Positions 1-5,069 of a stretch of DNA of 5,069 nt are shown in pieces. Origin of the DNA: Gastranaerophilus sp045639085 (GTDB lineage: Bacteria > Cyanobacteriota > Vampirovibrionia > Gastranaerophilales > Gastranaerophilaceae); NCBI GenBank assembly GCA_045639085.1, contig JAZUCM010000080.1, forward strand, positions 1 through 5,069, written 5' to 3'. The translations under genes and the position numbers were made by a program. Each line of letters begins with the position of its first letter. The first letter of the stretch is position 1. Under the pieces are notes generated by a model, which was not told the DNA's origin, did no database searches, and was given only the letters and a program-made list of their open reading frames with translations.

Positions 1-16
1 TATAATTCATATTATC

Positions 17-44
17 ATGATACCGTATTTTTTGAGTTTGTCAA
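17..44 (-). promoter_or_regulatory. Sigma-70-type promoter for a gene beyond the left edge
   Basis: On the minus strand there is an exact TTGACA (-35, plus-strand 39-44) and TATCAT (-10, plus-strand 17-22; five of six consensus positions) separated by 16 nt that include an A-rich run. The expected transcription start is near position 10, so the transcript leaves the window to the left. It lies about 95 nt beyond the stop of the secreted-protein gene, which suggests that a new transcription unit begins here. What it drives cannot be seen. The strength of the match makes this the best promoter call in the window. Confidence 0.7.
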
Positions 45-138
45 GGGGCTACGTGTTAAAGGGTTTAATGGATCAGGCATTAACCGGCATTAGAAAATGT
101 TTCAACATATCCATCCAACGCTTAATCTTTATATCGTC

Positions 139-1503
139 CTATTCACCCAACTTCCCATCGAGCGACTCAATTTGCTTATTCAGCCGCTCGATTGTTTTTT
201 CTTCCTTTTGAATAGTTTTTTCAAGCTCTTTTATCTTTTCTGCACGGTATTTGTCAACCGCGTCGTTGTAGGTGGTTGAGCCTTTAAACTTTTTCAACCT
301 GTTGTATTCTTTTATATTGGCCTTGTATTCAGCGTCAATCGCCTTCAATTCGGCTTTGTAACCCTCTTCACACTGCTTGTAATAGGCTTCTTCCTGCTTT
401 TTTTGAAGTTTTTTATTTTTTTCGTCCAGCTTTTTCAACTGCTCTTCTTCCGACATAACTTGGTTATAAGGCTTGACACCTGATTTTACAAGCTTAAAGC
501 CGTTGACGGATACCGGGATGTCAATTCGTTCAAACGACACAAGACGAGATTGCTGTCGGTTGATGTCGATATTCCACACGCCGAGAAAAACAGGCTTTTC
601 GCCGGTGTAAGCATAAGCGGTACAAACAATTCTGTCGGGTTCATCTTGCAAGAAGCCTATGGGCACAATGTCCCAACGCTTGTCAATCAGCGGAAGTCCA
701 CGATAAGTCGTCCAATGATGAGTAATCGCGTCCCGAATTTCAGCTAACTCTTTCGCTTCGCCGGTTTCGAAATTATAAATCCACACGTTAGTTTGCCAAA
801 TCCCATCAAAAGAATTGCCGATTTTCTCTTTGACAAGAAGTTTTTTGCCGTCAGCTGAAAAATCGACGGGAGTAAGAGTTCTAAACGTCGCGAAATTATC
901 AATGCGCTTACTCGTCGCCATCAAAGGCTTTTCGGTACGATTGGAAGTATGCGCCCGCAAAACTCTATCCAATTCCGTTTGAGTTTTATCGAGCGGGATT
1001 TCAAACAACTCGGCCGAAGTTGACGCGCTATCAGGCGAATAGTAAATCGCGGCATAAACCAATTTTGAAAAATCCGGTGCGACAATTCCTTGAGCATTTT
1101 GTTGTTTTTCGCGGTAAAAATTCTTTTTTAAAGACAACTCAGGACTTCCCGGCGGGTCATTATAGCGAACAAATTTATAAATAGGCTGGGGCGCGTACTT
1201 CATCTCAGACGGAATCGGCAACGTCGGGATTTCAATCGGCTTTAAATCGCCCGGATGTTCAGGATTTTTATGCGCAGACAACTTTTCATACTCTTCGACA
1301 GTCATTTTCCCGGACGGCAACCTATCTTCCTTGGCTTTATTAAGTTTTCGTTTAGCCTCACGTTTTTTCACATCACGAATATACGCTTCATTACGTTTTG
1401 TAAAATCAGTTTCTTTTGATTCTCTATAATTCTGCAACCAACCGGCGCACGCAGAATTTGCGAGGAACGCAAACATCAAAAAAAGCGCAAAAATCCTCAA
1501 CAT
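139..1503 (-). CDS. Secreted protein of unknown function, beta-propeller-like with C-terminal coiled coil (454 aa)
   Basis: I do not recognise this family. The protein starts MLRIFALFLMFAFLANSACA, a signal peptide with a likely signal peptidase I site ACA|GW after residue 20. The cysteine at 19 lacks a proper lipobox, since the -3 residue is Asn. Residues 21-75 are highly charged and probably helical, followed by a Pro-rich linker (84-121). Residues 140-345 hold motifs of the WD40-like/TolB-like propeller type: PDFSKLVYA (143-151), VDFSADGKKLLV (213-224) and a related segment near 281-294. Residues 350-450 are almost wholly Lys/Glu/Gln/Ala and predict a long coiled coil. The open frame extends 51 codons further upstream, but that part only shadows the regulator gene. 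The chosen ATG follows the regulator's stop by 1 nt, has AGAAGGG 10 nt upstream, and yields the signal peptide. The stop is TAG, whereas the other three genes end in TAA. Export is well supported; function is unknown. Confidence 0.88.
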   Translation of the reverse strand: MLRIFALFLMFAFLANSACAGWLQNYRESKETDFTKRNEAYIRDVKKREAKRKLNKAKEDRLPSGKMTVEEYEKLSAHKNPEHPGDLKPIEIPTLPIPSEMKYAPQPIYKFVRYNDPPGSPELSLKKNFYREKQQNAQGIVAPDFSKLVYAAIYYSPDSASTSAELFEIPLDKTQTELDRVLRAHTSNRTEKPLMATSKRIDNFATFRTLTPVDFSADGKKLLVKEKIGNSFDGIWQTNVWIYNFETGEAKELAEIRDAITHHWTTYRGLPLIDKRWDIVPIGFLQDEPDRIVCTAYAYTGEKPVFLGVWNIDINRQQSRLVSFERIDIPVSVNGFKLVKSGVKPYNQVMSEEEQLKKLDEKNKKLQKKQEEAYYKQCEEGYKAELKAIDAEYKANIKEYNRLKKFKGSTTYNDAVDKYRAEKIKELEKTIQKEEKTIERLNKQIESLDGKLGE

Positions 1504-1504
1504 C

Positions 1505-2170
1505 TTACACAAGCCCTTCTTGCATCGCCATACTGATGGCTTTTGAACGACTTTTAACATACAATTTTTGCAAAATACTATGAACGTGCGTTTTGGTCGT
1601 TGAAATAGAAATAACAAGTTTTTCAGAAATCTGCGGATTTGAATACCCGTCGACAATCAACGACAAAACTTCCATTTCGCGCTCGGTCAATCCATAAAGA
1701 TTTTTGCCGCGTTTATAATCTATTTCGCCCTTCTTCTCTTGAATAATAGTTGTTTTCTTAACGTTAGAAAGCACAACTTTTGCGATAACGGGATCCAGCC
1801 ACGCAACCCCTTGACTAACAGCAAGAACGGCAGCAATCGTTTGTTCGCTTGATGTTCCTTTCGTAATGTAACCGTCAGCACCAGCCTGAAAAGAATCGAT
1901 AATATCGTCCTCATCCTCACGCGAAGTATACATCAAAACTTTTATATTCGGATTAACTTCTTTAATCCGGCGAGTTGCGTCAATACCGTCAATCGTGGGC
2001 AACCCAATATCCATAACGACCAAATCAGGGTTCAGCTCCAGAGCTTTATCCACACCATCTTGACCATCAGCCACCATGCCGGTAACTTCAATTTCAGGGT
2101 TATTACCCAAAATAACCGACAACCCCAATCTTGTCATATCATGATCTTCTACGATTAAAACCTTAGCCAT
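1505..2170 (-). CDS. NarL/FixJ-type response regulator with LuxR-family DNA-binding domain (221 aa)
   Basis: This is a cytosolic two-component transcription regulator. The receiver domain (residues 1-120) has the acidic pocket E8/D9, phospho-acceptor D54 in VVMDIGLP, T82 in MYTS and K104 in ITKG, so it should be phosphorylatable. A linker of about 35 residues leads to a LuxR-type helix-turn-helix (about 158-215) with the family motifs LTEREMEVLSLIVDGYSN and STTKTHVHSILQKL. Length is normal for the NarL/FixJ family. The start codon overlaps the last 8 nt of the upstream kinase gene and has a good Shine-Dalgarno, so the two are probably translationally coupled and form a cognate pair. Wording of the output domain and the C-terminal MQEGLV are close to regulators of cyanobacterial type as I recall them. 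The target genes cannot be read from the window; the secreted-protein gene just downstream is an obvious candidate for co-expression. Confidence 0.95.
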   Translation of the reverse strand: MAKVLIVEDHDMTRLGLSVILGNNPEIEVTGMVADGQDGVDKALELNPDLVVMDIGLPTIDGIDATRRIKEVNPNIKVLMYTSREDEDDIIDSFQAGADGYITKGTSSEQTIAAVLAVSQGVAWLDPVIAKVVLSNVKKTTIIQEKKGEIDYKRGKNLYGLTEREMEVLSLIVDGYSNPQISEKLVISISTTKTHVHSILQKLYVKSRSKAISMAMQEGLV

Positions 2171-3758
2171 TTATTTCCTGTCTTTCTTTTTCTGTCGTGA
2201 CCACATCCGTTAACAAAAACGAAAACTCACTACCTTTATCCAATTTACTTTCCACCCAAATTTTGCCGTTATGCGCCTCAATAATCTGCCTTGATAAATA
2301 CAATCCAAGCCCGGTGCCGGTTGAACGTTTTTTGCTGGTTCCTTGCGAAAACCGCTTGAACAAATGTGGAATATCTTCTTTCGGAATACCATTTCCGTTA
2401 TCAATAACTGAGAAAATAATATCGTCGTCGTTTTCTTTCAAAACCAATTTTATAGTGCCGCCCTTGTTAGTATAATTAACCGCGTTTCCGCACAAGTTAA
2501 TAATTACACGTTTAAGTTCGCCTCTATCCGCATAAATGCAAGGATTTTCGCCGGTTTCAAACACCAATTCCAACGCCAAATCCTTAGAGTCCGCAAGCGG
2601 TTTAATTTCTTCGTAACATTGATTGATAAGATTTTTCACCGGGAAATTAGTCTTAACAAGGGCCAATTTGCCACTCTCAAAACGATAAACCTCAAGCAGA
2701 GCGTTCACAAGCCCCAACAAATCCTCATTACTTTGCAACATAGTTGAAAGCAACATTTTTTGCTGATCCGTGAGACCACCCACAGCGCCTTCAAGGAAAA
2801 ATCTCAACGTCTGAATGGCCGCCAACAAAGGAGTTCGCATATCATGAGTCAACGTCGCGATAAAATCATCTCTCAGTTTTTCCGTTTCCTTCTGAACATG
2901 CACATCCCTTATAACACCGACAAAGCGCCGATCATCCTCGGCCAAAGAGCAAATTGCAAAATTTATCTCGACAGGAATTCTCTCTTTTGAAAGCCCGTTG
3001 ACCAAATACAAATCCTTAATCAAAATTTCTGACTTATCAGAATTCAACAACGGCAAAAAACCCTCTTCATCGACAAAACGTTGTCTTGCAGCAAGCGTCT
3101 CAAACTCAACAAACTCACTTAAACTCATTCCCGTCAAATTTTTAGCCGAATACCCGATAAAATTCTCGCAAGCGGGATTTACTTCTTCAATATTACCGTT
3201 TTTGTCCAACAAAATAATCCCGTCAGCACAATTTTCAATAATCCCCGCCAACTTCATATTCGCAACCGCAAGCGATTTAGTCCGCTCAGCAACTAACTGC
3301 TCAAGGTTATTAGAATACTCTTCCAACTTTCTATTTGCGACCTCAAGTTCAGAAATCTTTTCGTTTAACTTTTCAACCAAATAGCTGCGCTCGATTCCAT
3401 TTTTTATATTAATCAACAAGTCGTCGTTATCCCAAGGCTTTTCGATATAACGATACAACCCGACCTCATTAATTGCACGAATCGCGTTTTCTTTATCAGC
3501 ATACCCCGTCAACAAAATCATACTGACATCAGGCCAAAGTTCTTTAGCCGCGGTCAAAAACTCCAACCCGTTCATTTGCGGCATCATAAAATCCGAAATA
3601 ATAATGCACGGTTTATTCTCGCGCAAATACTCAACAGCCTCAATCGGATTATTAAACATGACAAAATTGTTGATACCTTCGACCCTAAAAAAAGTCTTCA
3701 ACGCTGAGGTAACAATGACATCATCATCTACAACTAAGATATTTTTCCCCATGTCCAT
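2163..3758 (-). CDS. Hybrid sensor histidine kinase, REC-coiled coil-PAS-HisKA-HATPase (531 aa)
   Basis: This is a soluble kinase with no membrane segment. Numbering from the chosen ATG, an N-terminal receiver domain (about 4-125) has D11-D13, phospho-acceptor D56 in ISDFMMP, T84 in LLTGYAD and K107 in the EKPW motif. A coiled coil (about 125-168) leads to a PAS domain (about 170-290; ADGIILLDKNGNIEEVNPA). The HisKA H-box has H305 in THDMRTPL. The HATPase domain shows N425 (NLCGNAVNYT), D453 (DNGNGIP), the FKRFSQG F-box and GTGLGL at 481-486. All catalytic residues are present. A GTG-initiated reading would add 40 residues encoded by a terminator-like hairpin and spacer, with no domain similarity, so I use ATG 3758; ATG 3752 (MGKNILVVDDD) is equally possible. 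The N-terminal REC without a transmembrane sensor implies input from another phosphodonor plus a PAS-bound cue. Partner: the NarL-type regulator that overlaps its end by 8 nt. Confidence 0.95.
   Translation of the reverse strand: MDMGKNILVVDDDVIVTSALKTFFRVEGINNFVMFNNPIEAVEYLRENKPCIIISDFMMPQMNGLEFLTAAKELWPDVSMILLTGYADKENAIRAINEVGLYRYIEKPWDNDDLLINIKNGIERSYLVEKLNEKISELEVANRKLEEYSNNLEQLVAERTKSLAVANMKLAGIIENCADGIILLDKNGNIEEVNPACENFIGYSAKNLTGMSLSEFVEFETLAARQRFVDEEGFLPLLNSDKSEILIKDLYLVNGLSKERIPVEINFAICSLAEDDRRFVGVIRDVHVQKETEKLRDDFIATLTHDMRTPLLAAIQTLRFFLEGAVGGLTDQQKMLLSTMLQSNEDLLGLVNALLEVYRFESGKLALVKTNFPVKNLINQCYEEIKPLADSKDLALELVFETGENPCIYADRGELKRVIINLCGNAVNYTNKGGTIKLVLKENDDDIIFSVIDNGNGIPKEDIPHLFKRFSQGTSKKRSTGTGLGLYLSRQIIEAHNGKIWVESKLDKGSEFSFLLTDVVTTEKERQEING
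2176..2180 (-). promoter_or_regulatory. Ribosome binding site of the response regulator
   Basis: On the minus strand CAGGA lies inside the last kinase codons, with 5 nt between AGGA and the regulator's ATG. It supports the start that overlaps the kinase stop by 8 nt and argues for coupled but independent ribosome loading. Confidence 0.65.
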
Positions 3759-3764
3759 ACTATA

Positions 3765-3793
3765 ATCATATCCTAAACCCGCCCAAGTAGCAA
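3765..3793 (-). promoter_or_regulatory. Possible promoter of the kinase-regulator operon
   Basis: The minus strand reads TTGCTA (plus-strand 3788-3793), 17 nt, then TATGAT (plus-strand 3765-3770). Spacing is optimal and the -10 has five of six consensus bases. The start point expected about 7 nt downstream falls on or next to the kinase ATG at 3758, which would make the message leaderless or nearly so. The AGGA 12 nt upstream of that ATG would then not be transcribed. If the operon is instead transcribed from further upstream, that AGGA could serve as a distant ribosome binding site. The location between a terminator-like hairpin and the first gene fits a promoter. Confidence 0.4.
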
Positions 3794-3810
3794 ATTCATA
3801 AAGAAATTGT

Positions 3811-3853
3811 AACACAAAACAACAGGCCCCTTGGAGAACACAAAGAGCCTGTT
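3811..3853 (-). terminator. 13-bp hairpin with T-rich tail, likely intrinsic terminator
   Basis: AACAGGCTCTTTG and CAAGGGGCCTGTT (minus strand, plus-strand 3853-3841 and 3833-3821) pair over 13 positions with two G-U pairs and no mismatch, enclosing a 7-nt loop. GTTTTGTGTT follows the stem directly. It lies between the prepilin gene and the kinase gene, both on this strand, so it should end transcripts coming from the prepilin side and insulate the kinase operon. The T-tract is interrupted by G, so termination may be incomplete. The plus-strand version is followed by only TT, so I call it for the minus strand. Confidence 0.6.
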
Positions 3854-3972
3854 TTGAAATAAAGCAGTTCTCCGCCACCTGCTTGTCACCCTCACGGGTG
3901 CCAACACCGTGGCTTCGCTGTCTAATACGCCACTCTCAAAAATCCGCTCACGTTCCTTATCGCGAATTTTTG
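3821..3972 (-). other. Hairpin-rich intergenic element (candidate structured RNA or dispersed repeat)
   Basis: The 230 nt between the prepilin stop and the kinase ATG hold no convincing gene, but this 152-nt part contains successive inverted repeats. In transcript order on the minus strand (plus-strand positions) they are: 11 bp at 3962-3972/3937-3947 with a 14-nt loop; a weak 5 bp at 3929-3933/3909-3913; 5 bp at 3896-3900/3887-3891 closing a GTGA (GNRA-type) tetraloop; 6 bp at 3879-3884/3862-3867; and 13 bp at 3841-3853/3821-3833. The last is followed by a T-rich tail. This could be a 3' untranslated region, a small RNA with its own terminator, or a palindromic repeat element. All frames of the upstream half are interrupted by stops. 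No known RNA family is recognised. Confidence 0.45.
3937..3972 (-). terminator. Hairpin just past the prepilin stop, possible (bidirectional) terminator
   Basis: The inverted repeat CAAAAATTCGC / GCGGATTTTTG (minus strand) pairs over 11 positions with one G-U and a 14-nt loop, starting 16 nt after the prepilin TAA. The downstream arm ends in ATTTTTG, giving a T-run, and the complementary A-run makes it look bidirectional. The G+C core is only about 4-5 bp and the loop is long, so it would be a weak terminator; it may instead be part of the larger hairpin series that continues to 3821. Confidence 0.35.
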
Positions 3973-3988
3973 TTCGGACAAGTTTGCT

Positions 3989-5026
3989 TTAGCGCTTAAC
4001 ACAACGGACAGCAATACTACTTGTACGCAAATGTAAAACTCTAATACCAGTGGCAAAAGTCAAACGCCAAGCATAACTTGGTGATGAAACGTCAGTAGAA
4101 CTTGACCAATACGTACTATTAGTAAAACCTCCTAAAAAGTGCTGATTAATCAATATAGCAAGAAGTTCATCCCTATTAGGTAACCTACTTTCTAAATCCA
4201 TTGTCTTACAAGCCGCCACGGCAGAAGAATAAGTTGTTACGCCAAAATCCTTAGCCAATGGTTCAGGAGCAACAACTATCGAATTTTGAGGATAGAGAGC
4301 AGTGATAAAACCAATGTCTTTACCCACGGTGTTAGGACCTTTACTGCCATTGAAGTCATAAATAAAGTTTGCACACATCTTCGGTTGCGAATAATGCCAT
4401 GCACCGCCTTCAACATCAGCAGTACAATGTGGGTTGTAATAAAGTGCTATCGTTTCACCATTCTGGGTTTCAAAGGCTGCAGCGTTAGTATCTATATTAT
4501 TTTGAGGATTTTTATATGTTCCACCACTTGATGTAACATATTTACTTGTGAACAAACTATTCAATTCACTCAACTTAGTTGGCCAATTTTTTGTTGAGCC
4601 AATCAAATTAGTATAAGAAGTCGGCACACCGCAATCGGCCAAGTGCGCGGCGTCGCAAATGTTGTTTATCTTGAGAACTTTGCTAAGGCCCTCAGTCAAA
4701 AAAGCTTCTGCGGCGGTATCTTTTGTTGTCGTAACCGAACCATCAGTGTTTGTGCCTTCGTATTCGCCGTACCCATTCAATTGTGGCATCATGGCAATCG
4801 CTTGGGATAAGCGAGCGTACAAAGCTTTGCGTTGTGTGTTCCAAGTTCTCTCATTAATATTCGCCATCAAGCTCGGCAAAGTAATTGCAGCGACTACTCC
4901 AATAATTGTTAAGGAGAGAAGGATTTCTGCCATGGTGAAACCGCGAAGCGGTTTCGAGGTGACCAAGTGATCAAGTGACCAAGTGATCAAGTCGTTATGG
5001 GGAATTGACCTATTTGTATGCTCCAT
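3989..5026 (-). CDS. Type IV prepilin-like protein with C-terminal DUF1566/Lcl-type domain (345 aa)
   Basis: The N-terminus carries a class III (prepilin) signal: basic leader ending KPLRG, then FTMAEILLSLTIIGVVAAITL. A PilD-type peptidase should cut after G29, leaving methylatable F30 with the conserved Glu at +5 (E34) and a hydrophobic helix of about 22 residues for assembly into a pilus or type II-like pseudopilus. The middle (about 70-250) has several cysteines and a pilin-like FNGSKGPNTVGKDIGF segment. The C-terminus (about 270-345) matches the DUF1566/Lcl_C pattern: SRLPNRDELLAIL, YWSSS at 306-310, AW at 319-320 and VRCVKR at the end; C273 and C342 could bond. This domain is known from adhesin-like proteins, so a tip or minor pilin with binding function is a fair inference. 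The ATG at 5026 has no Shine-Dalgarno. The frame is open to the window edge, so the start could be further upstream, or an internal TTG (codons 13 or 21) could be used, giving a shorter, more typical leader. Confidence 0.85.
   Translation of the reverse strand: MEHTNRSIPHNDLITWSLDHLVTSKPLRGFTMAEILLSLTIIGVVAAITLPSLMANINERTWNTQRKALYARLSQAIAMMPQLNGYGEYEGTNTDGSVTTTKDTAAEAFLTEGLSKVLKINNICDAAHLADCGVPTSYTNLIGSTKNWPTKLSELNSLFTSKYVTSSGGTYKNPQNNIDTNAAAFETQNGETIALYYNPHCTADVEGGAWHYSQPKMCANFIYDFNGSKGPNTVGKDIGFITALYPQNSIVVAPEPLAKDFGVTTYSSAVAACKTMDLESRLPNRDELLAILINQHFLGGFTNSTYWSSSTDVSSPSYAWRLTFATGIRVLHLRTSSIAVRCVKR
4937..4955 (-). repeat. Perfect 8-bp hairpin over the prepilin cleavage-site codons
   Basis: GAAACCGC and GCGGTTTC flank a 3-nt loop, a perfect palindrome that spans codons 25-30 (KPLRGF), precisely the prepilin peptidase cleavage region. 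In the mRNA it forms a compact stem about 70 nt from the ATG. The same residues are needed for leader processing, so the palindrome may be partly coincidental with codon choice, but its perfection next to the tandem repeats is notable. Confidence 0.6.
4959..4990 (-). repeat. Tandem repeat, 4 x 8 bp (2 x 16 bp), within the prepilin leader
   Basis: On the plus strand the units read GTGACCAA, GTGATCAA, GTGACCAA, GTGATCAA with no gaps, that is, two identical 16-bp copies each made of two 8-mers differing at one base. The tract encodes leader residues from about 13 to 23 of the prepilin. As 8 and 16 are not multiples of 3, gain or loss of one unit would shift the reading frame between the ATG and the pilin domain. 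Confidence 0.9.
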
Positions 5027-5045
5027 AGTAAATGCATTGTTGTAG

Positions 5046-5065
5046 GTCGGGTTTACTAACCCGAC
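5046..5065. repeat. REP-like palindrome GTCGGGTT-tact-AACCCGAC
   Basis: This is a perfect 8-bp inverted repeat with a 4-nt loop, directly flanked by TGTAG on one side and AAAA at the window edge on the other. The wording GTAGGTCGGGTT...AACCCGACA resembles short palindromic elements that are dispersed in many bacterial genomes, some mobilised by REP-associated (TnpA-REP) transposases. On the minus strand no T-run follows, so it is not an intrinsic terminator for that strand. It ends 19 nt upstream of the prepilin ATG. Confidence 0.5.
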
Positions 5066-5069
5066 AAAA

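Noticed and set aside
62..85. AT-rich inverted repeat GGTTTAATG...CATTAACC as terminator of the operon
   Set aside because: The stem has a bulge and few G-C pairs, and the minus-strand sequence after it is CTTTAACACG, not a real T-tract.
1487..1503. Lipoprotein signal in the secreted protein (Cys at residue 19)
   Set aside because: The preceding residues N-S-A do not form a lipobox, whereas ACA|G fits signal peptidase I.
1504..1656. Fifty-one-residue upstream extension of the secreted protein
   Set aside because: It lies wholly within the LuxR output domain of the regulator in another frame and would bury the signal peptide.
2197..3384. Plus-strand open frames opposite the kinase gene (and similar ones elsewhere)
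   Set aside because: They are antisense shadows of strongly conserved domains, with no ribosome binding sites or recognisable products.
3759..3878. Forty-codon N-terminal extension of the kinase from a GTG at 3878
   Set aside because: It is encoded by the 13-bp terminator-like hairpin and the candidate promoter, is Cys-rich without domain similarity, and the receiver domain begins right after ATG 3758.
5039..5067. TTGTCG-17 nt-TACAAC as a prepilin promoter
   Set aside because: Each box matches only four of six consensus bases and the spacer is mostly the palindrome; this looks like chance.

Overview
The window carries four genes, all read leftward on the minus strand, plus short flanking stretches with promoters and hairpins. 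Base composition is AT-leaning. Two pieces of protein evidence bear on the host. The kinase and response regulator resemble cyanobacterial-type two-component proteins (H-box context HDMRTPLLAAIQTL; regulator C-terminus ending in an MQEGLV-like motif). The pilin-like protein (GFTMAEILLSL, then NINERTWNTQRKALYARLSQAI) is of a type I associate with uncultured gut bacteria, both Vampirovibrionia/Gastranaerophilales-like and gut Alphaproteobacteria. I therefore suggest a gut-associated, host-restricted Gram-negative-type bacterium without fixing the phylum. There are no rRNA, tRNA, CRISPR, transposase or reverse transcriptase genes in the window.

Right part (about 3820-5069): a type IV prepilin-like protein with a long leader and a C-terminal DUF1566/Lcl-type (C-type-lectin-like) domain. 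Its 5' end is unusual. A palindrome of the GTCGGGTT...AACCCGAC kind lies just upstream, four 8-bp tandem repeats lie inside the leader codons, and a perfect 8-bp hairpin overlaps the codons for the peptidase cleavage site. Its 3' side runs into a 150-nt intergenic stretch holding several successive inverted repeats, ending in a 13-bp hairpin that looks like an intrinsic terminator.

Middle and left (3758-139): a compact operon of three genes. The first is a cytosolic hybrid histidine kinase (REC, coiled coil, PAS, HisKA, HATPase). The second, overlapping it by 8 nt, is a NarL/LuxR-family response regulator. The third, starting 1 nt after the regulator's stop, is a secreted protein of unknown function with beta-propeller-like repeats and a long C-terminal charged coiled coil. 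The likely logic is that the kinase integrates an upstream phospho-signal (through its REC domain) and a PAS-sensed cue and phosphorylates the NarL-type regulator. The tight linkage suggests that the exported protein shares expression with, or is part of, the same response.

Left edge (1-138): the 3' end of the operon, including a short in-frame extension after the TAG stop, then a near-consensus sigma-70-type promoter pointing leftward to a gene outside the window.

The most interesting items are the hairpin-rich intergenic element, the prepilin-lectin fusion with a C-terminus resembling diversity-generating retroelement targets, and the 8-bp repeat tract that could phase-vary this protein.
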